From Phycisphaera mikurensis NBRC 102666 (GTDB taxonomy: Bacteria > Planctomycetota > Phycisphaerae > Phycisphaerales > SM1A02), in the NCBI GenBank assembly GCA_945870475.1, contig CAMBSR010000045.1, positions 1-12,232 of the forward strand: a stretch of 12,232 nucleotides of DNA, written 5' to 3'. The notes beneath the pieces are model-generated. The model was not told the origin of the DNA. It made no database searches and saw only the letters and a program-made list of their open reading frames with translations. A program made the position numbers and the translations under genes. Positions 8,201 to 12,232 of the stretch are shown piece by piece (the stretch's first letter is position 1; each line of letters starts with the position of its first letter).

Positions 8201-11200
8201 TGCCGGCGGCGGTGTCAACCTGCTGCACCACGGACTGGATCTGCTCGTGCTGCGTGGGGGTCGCGCGGATCACCAGGCTGTTGGCGCTGGCGTTCACGGT
8301 GACCACCGGTGCCGCGGCGCCGGAGGGGTCGTTCGCGAACATCTGCGAGATGGTCTGCGAGATCTCCGCGGCTTCGGCGTTGCGGAGCGTGACGACGCGC
8401 ACCTCGGGCGTGCCGCCAACGGTCTCCGGGGCGGCATCGAGCTTGGCCACCATCTGGTCGGCGATCTCGAGGACGCTCGGTGGGCCGCTGATGATCACGG
8501 CGTTGAGGCGCGCATCCGCGGCCACGCGCACCGGTGCACGGTCGAGGCCGCGGCGCAGGTACTCCTGGCGCAGCTGCTGCGGCATGTCGCGCAGGCTCAT
8601 CATGGCACGGTCGGAGAGGAGCTTCTCCACGAGCGGCGCGATGGTTTCGGCGCGCGCGTGCTTCAGCATCACCGACTTCACCTGCGCGGTGTCGGCGGTG
8701 CCGTTCTTGTCGAGTGGGTCGATGAGCTTCTCGACCGCGTCGAGGTCCGGCGCGATGCCGGTGAGGATCAGCGCGTTCGAGCCGGTGGCCGGCACGATGG
8801 AGACCTTCATCGGGTCCTGCGTGACCGGGCTCGGCATCGCCGCGGCGGCCTGCTGCAGGGCGGACGCGAGCTGGTTGGCGTCGGCGAAGGTGAGCGGGTG
8901 CACGCGGACCTGCTGCGTGTCGGCGCCGGCCACCGCGGGGGCGGCGTCGAGCTGCTGCACCAATTGGTCGGCCACGGCGATGAGGCTCTCCGGCGCGCTG
9001 ACGATGAGCGTGCCGGTGCGGCGGTCGCTGGTGACCTCAACAAGCGCCTCGCCGCCGGGAAGCTCGCGGCGCGCGCGGGTGGCGAGCACCTGCTTGAGGA
9101 GCGCACTCACCTGGTCGGTGCGGCCGCTCTTCAGGACATAGGTCTTGAAGCCGGCCTCGGGCACGCCCTGGAGGTCCTTGATGACCTGGTCCACCTTCGC
9201 GAAGGCTGCCTCGTCGCCGGTGACGATCAGCGTGCGGCTCGCGGTCTCCACCTGCACGGTGACTTCCGGTGCCTTGCGGCCGCCCGTCGCGGGTGCGGAA
9301 AGCGCGCCGCCCTGTGCGAGCGCGCGGACGCTGGCGCCCACCTTCTCGGGGTCGCCGCGGTCGATGCGCCAGGTGCGGACCTGCGACTGCGGTGCCGCCT
9401 CGATGCGGTCGAGCTGCGAGACGATGGTCTCGAACTGCGCCTTGCGGTCGGCCGGGCACTCGACGATCACCGTGTTGGTGGCGGCGTCGGCGCTGACGAA
9501 GATGTCCTTCTGCTTCTGGAGGTGCGGCAGCGGGCGGCCACGCGCGTCGAGCGGCATGGGCGGCTGCGGGTAGAGCTTGTCGAGCGCCGCGGCCACTTCC
9601 ACCGCGCGTCCCACCTTGAGCGGGATGATGACGGTCTCGCGCTGGCCGTCCTTCTCGCCGCTGCGGTTCACGCCCTCGACGAACTCGCGGATCTCGGGGA
9701 AGACTTCCTCGTGCGCGGTGACGATCAGCGTGTTCGTGGCGGTGTCGGCGTCGACGCGCACCGGCTTCTCGCGGCGCAGGTCGGCGGGGCGCTGGTCGTA
9801 GCGCGCGGTGAGGAGCTGCGCCATCTGTGCGGCATCGGCGGCGCGCACCTGGAGGAGGCGCAGCGGCGGGAGCTGGCCGGGGGTCACGGTGTCGAGCTGG
9901 CGGATCACGTCCTCCACCGCGGCGAGCTGCGCGGGCTCACCCACCACCCACAGCGAGTTGGTCTGCTCGATGGGTTCCACCGTCGGCGGCGTGAACGCGC
10001 GCGTCGGGTCATTGACCTGCGTCTTGGCGACGAGGTCGCGCACGGCGACCGCCAGCTCCGAGGCCTTCGCCTGGCGCACGGCCACCATGCGGCCGGTGCG
10101 CTCCGCGCGGTCGAGCGTGTCGACGAGCGTGGAGATGGTCTTCAGCTGCTCCTCGGTGGCGGTCACGCGCACCTGGTGCAGCGCATCGAGTGCGTCCACC
10201 TGCGGTGCGGTGAACTGCGAGCCGTCCTTCGGCGCCAGGATCTGCTGCGACATCTGCTGCAGCGTGGGCGCCACCTTGGAGGCCTGCGCATACTTCAGGT
10301 CGAAGCTGCGCGTGGTGCGGTCCACCACCGTGGCCTGGTCGGCAAGCTGGAGCGCCTGCTGAAAGCGCGCGATCGCCGCCTGCGTGCCGGAGACGGTGAG
10401 CGTGCGGCCGTCGGAGGCGACGGCGATCTCGAGCGCACCGTCCGGGCTGCGTGGGTCCTGCTCGGTGGCCACGATGCGCTTGGCAGAAGCGATGGCCTCG
10501 GCGGGCTTGGCACTTTGGACCTTGAGCACCTGCGTGCGGCGCTCGATGCGGCCGGCCTGGTCGAGGATGTCGACGATGCGTCGCACCTGGTCGCTCTCGC
10601 TGGTGAGTGCGCTCACCACGACGCTGCGGGCATCGGGTCCGGTGGCGATGGTGACGGCCTTGCGCTGCGCGGGGGTCTGCAGGTCGCGGATCTTCGGGAT
10701 GATGCTCGTGGCATCGGAGTTGCGGAGCGGGATCAGCGTGACCACCTGCGGGTCGGCGTCGATCTCGGGCCGTGCGGAGCCCGGCGTGCGGCGGTCGCCA
10801 TCGAGCGCCTCGATGAGCGCGGCGCCCTCGGCCACGCTCTGCGCGGGACCGACGATCGCCAGCTTGCCGACCTCGTCCATGGCCAGCACGGTGGGCTTCA
10901 CTTCCTTGGGAAGCTGCGCGTAGAGCTCCTCGAGCCGCGCCTTCGCCTCGGTGGGCGTGACGCCGCGGAGCATCACGGTGCGCACGCTGCGCGTGACGGC
11001 CGCGGGTGCACCGGGGATGCCGGACGCCGAAGCGCCGCCGGCGGCAGGCACGTCGAGCAGCTCGATCACGTCGGCCAGCTGCACCAGCCGCGCGCGCACG
11101 CCGCGCGCCACGATGGCGTTGGTGCGCTCGTCGGCGGTCATGGAGAGCCCTTCCATCTTGCTCTCCTCGATCTTGGTCTTCTTGCCGTCGGCGCCGATCA

Positions 11201-11921
11201 CGTACTCCACCTGGCGCTGGCCCACCAGCGAGGAAAGGCTGGCAAGCAGGGTGTTGGCCTTGGCGTTGCGCAGCGGGAAGAAGCGCACCTCGTTGTCCGG
11301 CTCGGGCTGGTCGATCGAGTCGATCATCTTGAGCATGCGGCGCACCTGGCCGCCGGTCTCCACGATGATGAGCGCGTTCTGCGGCTCGAGCGCCGTGACC
11401 GAGCCGTACGTGCCGACCAGGTTGCCCAGCTGCTGCGCAATGGGCGCCACGCGCGCGGTCTTCAGCGGCAGCATCAGCGTGACGATGGTGTCGTCGGTGA
11501 CGGTGGCGGGGAGATCGCCCACGAACGTGGGGATGTTCTCGCGCTTCATGTCCGCGAGCTTCTGCAGGTAGAGCTTGTCCTTCTCCACGCGGAGCATCAC
11601 GTTCTGCGTCTGCAGCAGCTGGTTCAGCGTGGTGAGCGCCTCGGGCAGCGTGTATGCGCGCGCGCTGATGTAGTCGACGGCGCCCTTGGGCACCTCGGTC
11701 TCGCGAACCACCGGCAGGCCCGTGGTGCGGCTGAAGTAGTCGAGGATCTGGTCCCAGCTCTGGCCCTTGAACGCGAAGCGGATGCCGCCCGTGGTGGGAG
11801 CCGGCGTGTCCTGGATGCTCGGTGCGGCGGCCTGCGATGCGGCATCGGCGTGCGCGCGCGCAATGGCGGGCGCGGAGAACGCGATGGTCGCGAGGACGAT
11901 GGTGCCGAAGTGCTTCTTCAT
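2229..11921 (-). CDS. Giant GspD/PilQ-superfamily secretin with about 32 N1-type repeats
   Basis: A 3,230-residue outer-membrane secretin, several times the usual GspD length. The ATG at 11921 is chosen because it begins a signal peptide (MKKHFGTIVLATIAFSAPAI, cleavage near 'ARA-HADA'), has AGGA 5 nt upstream and overlaps the upstream stop as ATGA; the 80 codons in frame upstream are Arg-rich out-of-frame sequence. Residues 47-122 are an N0/STN-like domain. Residues 145-2872 hold about 32 consecutive N1 (secretin_N) repeats, each ending 'D..TN.(L/V)(I/V)V...' followed by a helix ending LD. Residues 2875-3126 are the secretin domain: 'VLIQVMLAEV', 'NRVQLLSNPSVMVANN', 'VKDGETVVIGGLI', the signature 'IPLLGDIPILGMAF', then 'TELLIVLRPHVV'. 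Residues 3127-3230 are a possible amphipathic helix plus a Pro/Ala tail. GspD has N0 and three repeats; here the array is expanded about tenfold. Whether it serves type II secretion, a pilus or another export route is not settled by this window. Confidence 0.95.
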   Translation of the reverse strand: MKKHFGTIVLATIAFSAPAIARAHADAASQAAAPSIQDTPAPTTGGIRFAFKGQSWDQILDYFSRTTGLPVVRETEVPKGAVDYISARAYTLPEALTTLNQLLQTQNVMLRVEKDKLYLQKLADMKRENIPTFVGDLPATVTDDTIVTLMLPLKTARVAPIAQQLGNLVGTYGSVTALEPQNALIIVETGGQVRRMLKMIDSIDQPEPDNEVRFFPLRNAKANTLLASLSSLVGQRQVEYVIGADGKKTKIEESKMEGLSMTADERTNAIVARGVRARLVQLADVIELLDVPAAGGASASGIPGAPAAVTRSVRTVMLRGVTPTEAKARLEELYAQLPKEVKPTVLAMDEVGKLAIVGPAQSVAEGAALIEALDGDRRTPGSARPEIDADPQVVTLIPLRNSDATSIIPKIRDLQTPAQRKAVTIATGPDARSVVVSALTSESDQVRRIVDILDQAGRIERRTQVLKVQSAKPAEAIASAKRIVATEQDPRSPDGALEIAVASDGRTLTVSGTQAAIARFQQALQLADQATVVDRTTRSFDLKYAQASKVAPTLQQMSQQILAPKDGSQFTAPQVDALDALHQVRVTATEEQLKTISTLVDTLDRAERTGRMVAVRQAKASELAVAVRDLVAKTQVNDPTRAFTPPTVEPIEQTNSLWVVGEPAQLAAVEDVIRQLDTVTPGQLPPLRLLQVRAADAAQMAQLLTARYDQRPADLRREKPVRVDADTATNTLIVTAHEEVFPEIREFVEGVNRSGEKDGQRETVIIPLKVGRAVEVAAALDKLYPQPPMPLDARGRPLPHLQKQKDIFVSADAATNTVIVECPADRKAQFETIVSQLDRIEAAPQSQVRTWRIDRGDPEKVGASVRALAQGGALSAPATGGRKAPEVTVQVETASRTLIVTGDEAAFAKVDQVIKDLQGVPEAGFKTYVLKSGRTDQVSALLKQVLATRARRELPGGEALVEVTSDRRTGTLIVSAPESLIAVADQLVQQLDAAPAVAGADTQQVRVHPLTFADANQLASALQQAAAAMPSPVTQDPMKVSIVPATGSNALILTGIAPDLDAVEKLIDPLDKNGTADTAQVKSVMLKHARAETIAPLVEKLLSDRAMMSLRDMPQQLRQEYLRRGLDRAPVRVAADARLNAVIISGPPSVLEIADQMVAKLDAAPETVGGTPEVRVVTLRNAEAAEISQTISQMFANDPSGAAAPVVTVNASANSLVIRATPTQHEQIQSVVQQVDTAAGISGREMRTVALDPSRGDATELARMLERSLNREGRGGAEVVTIDELMKRAQQGSEQAPEPKSAPAAKPATAPAATPAPAATPAPAATPAPARPSPRTEPMQQPSARSDAAPRAPRFLAAILAAAVAQSTGGMNQAADIDQDDDTKVTITVDRATNSLVILGSKRAVERAQRLAQQAQQSIPPSGSVVRVIQLPPGSDPEALREVVLQTISVMTPAGGQPGELARRASVVADPQGGTLVIAAPERDIDQIIDATAKIVAGAKGAEPATKPILRTFTLSQARATRLAATLQQLFGSRRGASPLSVPQFSADERTNTLMVTASSSALKEVEELVTKLDTGSPAADIQVKTFVMTHAQADEAVWTLRQLLSARNDSQGVRIDADRAANRLIIAGSADQLATAAQLISELDKPSEVQRVTEFVTMKNAEAQKVREALGYFYGPDAVDAPTPGRRAVSIVTDPATNSLVVSAPKEEWDGLRSMLSKLDSEDYDSNLQLRVFSLRHAQAQGVSAAINTAFKGDPQERQQRAAAATGPDGRPIRQAPTSLVKDENWVSAVADTSTNTVIVSASRKNLRKIEGIVQQLDGEQVAGLPSPRLIMVKEGHSATQLASALRTVFAPPEGQQRGIRAPRIVPDETAGTIIVRAEDKDFKELSELAATLQELKPEASGSLFMIELKHLSAEAAMQTVNGLGVTSAGATDPKGRVVRGPVKVFAVPGRNSLAVAALPEDRALIADLVKGIDTEPTWAQSEGELVRLSKAAAPAVAATLQKMIDTAAAPGASTLAKALQEQVRRLRVHRDGALTPDLVLDLTKPLKLVADDKTNSIMVTGAKENVAAARELIGMLDDVPTTGAVTMRILPLVNIDADEFAKVIKELFAQGKALGKIPGTTLTGAPQGDVGKALADDFAMTVIERTNTVIVAGRDEAVALVEAMQQRLDTVDASPASSVRSFPLARAGASSVTQRLQTFFDAQAQQKNFRPEDKVRIVADDRTNTLVVSTSQRSFIVLEELLKQLDREIPADLRELKLVQLEHASATRLAPLIQQLMDSRLDRLKAVEPRAADLQKVTVLADEQANSLLISGGADAFDVIKGIVSQLDTLDREEIAPLHVLPMKRGNLDRVATAVNQIMERRYADLPQTVAKRARPLVMTDPRSNCLLIAATQPDFDDIKGLVDRIEEQPTDPAVALHVIPVVGVRVETIAPRLQTVMRERLATLGETARPSDRISIESDLATNTLIVASSQENAEIIKQLIGDLKAVGKDTAFTRDFQTIQLKKSRAADIVQMLDNMYVREENRRRGNDSVRAIVDGRTNAVILSGAATDITTMSKIINDLEASKPLEVVEIKYVRLKSANVLELISLIDSVLSGNSLAARGAQAATVVRYLKQIPGMEVESAEMEINAAVRQSISLTPDIRSNTVIIRAPKDSMALVEKMIEDLDKDDSSAQNVRVIRLAHAEAESILEILNELFRLRKQGNLYVLKPREGGGQPADGAAPATAPESAGKSTTIAGLELNVVPDDRQELSITVDPRTNSLLVSGTPNYLGAVEKVIKELDTDQFGNRDQHVVRLKNATATEIAQTLTKFADGERQKLLEAYGDNRQAAASRLLDAQVTVVGDQKSNTVLLTGSPRYVEKLKGMISELDVDPPQVLIQVMLAEVTINSAEDIGLEFTRVQIGDGYYGAGGFGLDKGAFADGAPQVPGLLGLAPAMFAGVTGLPNIAVGGPDFDLLINALASQNRVQLLSNPSVMVANNTEGRIQVGESISVPQAVTVSAAGQQSAVRSEEVGVILSVTPSINPDGFVKMAVEPEISRLSRQTVDISETFRSPIIERRRANTTVTVKDGETVVIGGLINDRYERTDKKIPLLGDIPILGMAFRQKAENTVKTELLIVLRPHVVRTPQRMKEITNETVDRMTLQPGLKDQIRDAQLKGMQGRFNEKGEYVNPIGAPSEAPDVDGDAPMAPMKGTTEEPPPAPPMNDTGTAPASPAPAPATGTPPGKKAP
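2237..2242 (-). promoter_or_regulatory. Ribosome binding site of the downstream lipoprotein
   Basis: AGAAGG on the minus strand lies inside the last codons of the secretin gene. Spacing is 4 nt to the first ATG (2232) and 7 nt to the second (2229). The second start therefore has the better spacing, and the two differ by one Met. Confidence 0.55.
7782..8060 (-). other. Pro/Ala linker plus hydrophobic segment splitting N1 repeat 15
   Basis: Residues about 1288-1380 interrupt the repeat register. The first half is polar and Pro/Ala-rich, including a tandem PAATPA-like tract. Then comes a basic stretch (SARSDAAPRAPR) directly followed by a hydrophobic run (FLAAILAAAVAQ) and a small-residue STGG. 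After 'DQDDDTK' the normal 'VTITVDRATNSLVILG' strand of the repeat resumes. It is either a flexible hinge with an embedded helix or a scar of a fusion, since the basic-then-hydrophobic pattern resembles a short signal peptide. The reading frame is intact through it. Confidence 0.7.
7932..7997 (-). repeat. 18-bp-period tandem repeat encoding PAATPA units
   Basis: On the plus strand three to four imperfect 18-bp units are visible (ggcgtggcggccggtgcg, ggagttgcagcgggtgcc, ggcgtggccgcgggcgca). They encode a six-residue Ala/Thr/Pro repeat in the secretin linker (residues 1309-1330). The units differ mainly at synonymous positions. The period is a multiple of three, so unit gain or loss would keep the frame. 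Confidence 0.75.
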
Positions 11922-12232
11922 GGTGTTCCTGTCTGCCCGCCTGCGCGGGCCTCCATCTCTCGTGCTTCCAGGCTGTCGCCGACGCGCACCTTGTAGGTGG
12001 CGCCGCCCGCCGCAATGCGCGCCGCGTCGGCATCGAGCCCGACGAACGCGAACTCGGCGATCGATTCGTTGACGCGCAGCACGCGGGCCTCGCCGGTGGC
12101 TGCGTTGCGGAAATAGGCCTCGGTGCCGGCCGGTCCGTCGACCACGCCGGTGAGGAGCCACTGTCCGTAGGGGAACGGGCCAACGCCGACGTCCGCGGGC
12201 GCAGCGGCCGCGGAGGGCGCCGCGGTCGCCTC
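11918..12232 (-). CDS. Partial GspC/PilP-like periplasmic protein, C-terminal end
   Basis: The frame is open from the right edge (12232) to a TGA at 11920-11918, giving 104 C-terminal residues; the true start lies outside the window. It begins with an Ala/Pro-rich linker, then a compact beta domain: 'GQWLLTGVVDGPAGTEAYFR' followed by 'NAATGEARVLRVNESIAEF' and ending 'ATYKVRVGDSLEAREME'. This pattern, with TG(V/I)V near the start, a small '.A.(F/I).N..TGE....' hairpin and a closing 'Y.V.VGD', resembles the HR/PilP-type domain of GspC and PilP, which link inner-membrane components to the N0 domain of their secretin. Its stop overlaps the secretin start by four bases (ATGA), and gspC commonly precedes gspD. 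The family call rests on pattern only and needs a profile search. Confidence 0.55.
   Translation of the reverse strand, partial: EATAAPSAAAAPADVGVGPFPYGQWLLTGVVDGPAGTEAYFRNAATGEARVLRVNESIAEFAFVGLDADAARIAAGGATYKVRVGDSLEAREMEARAGGQTGTP
11927..11930 (-). promoter_or_regulatory. Ribosome binding site supporting the secretin start
   Basis: AGGA on the minus strand ends 5 nt before the ATG at 11921. It lies inside the last codons of the upstream gene and, with the ATGA overlap and the signal peptide, fixes this start over the in-frame codon at 12161. Confidence 0.65.

Larger units (their letters stand above)
3306..11489 (-). repeat. Array of about 32 divergent N1 (secretin_N) domain repeats
   Basis: Protein-level repeats inside the secretin. 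Approximate residue starts are 145, 211, 313, 392, 462, 536, 609, 687, 760, 847, 925, 1004, 1080, 1173, 1245, 1425, 1508, 1582, 1652, 1729, 1829, 1904, 1984, 2087, 2180, 2256, 2337, 2417, 2497, 2571, 2676 and 2793. Each has a first strand of the type '(T/V)..(I/L)PL.(N/H)A.A', a helix, a loop of variable length, an 'A(D)..TN(S/T)L(I/V)V' strand, and a helix ending '(I/V)..LD'. Most units are 65-80 residues; long loops enlarge repeats 13, 20, 23, 24, 30 and 31. Repeat 15 is split by a large insertion. The motif Asn is kept in 24 and replaced in 8 (3, 4, 5, 6, 10, 11, 16, 21). Boundaries were set by eye. Confidence 0.88.

Noticed and set aside
3306..11489. CRISPR-like or recent tandem duplication at DNA level
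   Set aside because: The repeats are coding, 65-110 residues long and strongly diverged, with only short shared words at the conserved strand. There is no regular repeat-spacer pattern.
2553..11996. A 9.4-kb open frame on the plus strand (about 3,147 codons), antisense to the secretin
   Set aside because: It lies exactly codon-on-codon opposite the secretin frame. It stays open because the secretin avoids TTA, CTA and TCA codons, as expected at this GC content. Its translation is a His/Gly/Arg/Leu/Glu-rich monotone without domains, while the minus strand has a signal peptide, conserved motifs and operon overlaps.
11922..12161. An 80-codon N-terminal extension of the secretin frame
   Set aside because: The extension is Arg-rich and overlaps the C-terminus of the GspC/PilP-like gene in another frame. 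A good signal peptide and ribosome site support the start at 11921.

Overview
The window is GC-rich bacterial DNA from a Gram-negative-type (diderm) cell. It encodes an outer-membrane secretin, lipoproteins with lipobox signal peptides and other exported proteins. The combination of a very large multi-repeat secretin, Pro/Ala-rich linkers and a PDZ lipoprotein of this style suggests Planctomycetota (Phycisphaerae-like). That assignment is an inference from protein style, not from a marker gene.

Layout, left to right. (1) A minus-strand gene enters from the left edge; only its first 32 codons, a signal peptide, are present. (2) It is divergent, across 49 bp, from a plus-strand PDZ-domain lipoprotein of 409 residues. 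(3) A tRNA-Gln(CTG) on the plus strand follows, with its own hairpin terminator. (4) The rest of the window, about 86%, is a minus-strand operon. In transcription order it holds the C-terminal end of a GspC/PilP-like protein cut by the right edge, a 3,230-residue secretin, and a 194-residue lipoprotein. Both junctions in this operon are 4-base ATGA overlaps, which suggests translational coupling.

The main discovery candidate is the secretin. It has a signal peptide, one N0/STN-like domain, about 32 divergent N1-type (secretin_N) repeats by hand count, a canonical C-terminal secretin domain, and a Pro/Ala-rich tail. GspD of type II secretion normally has N0 plus three such repeats. If every repeat forms a ring, this would be an extremely long periplasmic tube. 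The upstream gene could link it to the inner membrane, and the downstream lipoprotein is a positional candidate for a pilotin. These functional links are inferences; the repeat architecture and gene overlaps are read directly from the sequence.

No CRISPR array, insertion sequence, transposase, integrase or phage gene was seen. No gene-free stretch exceeds 300 bases.
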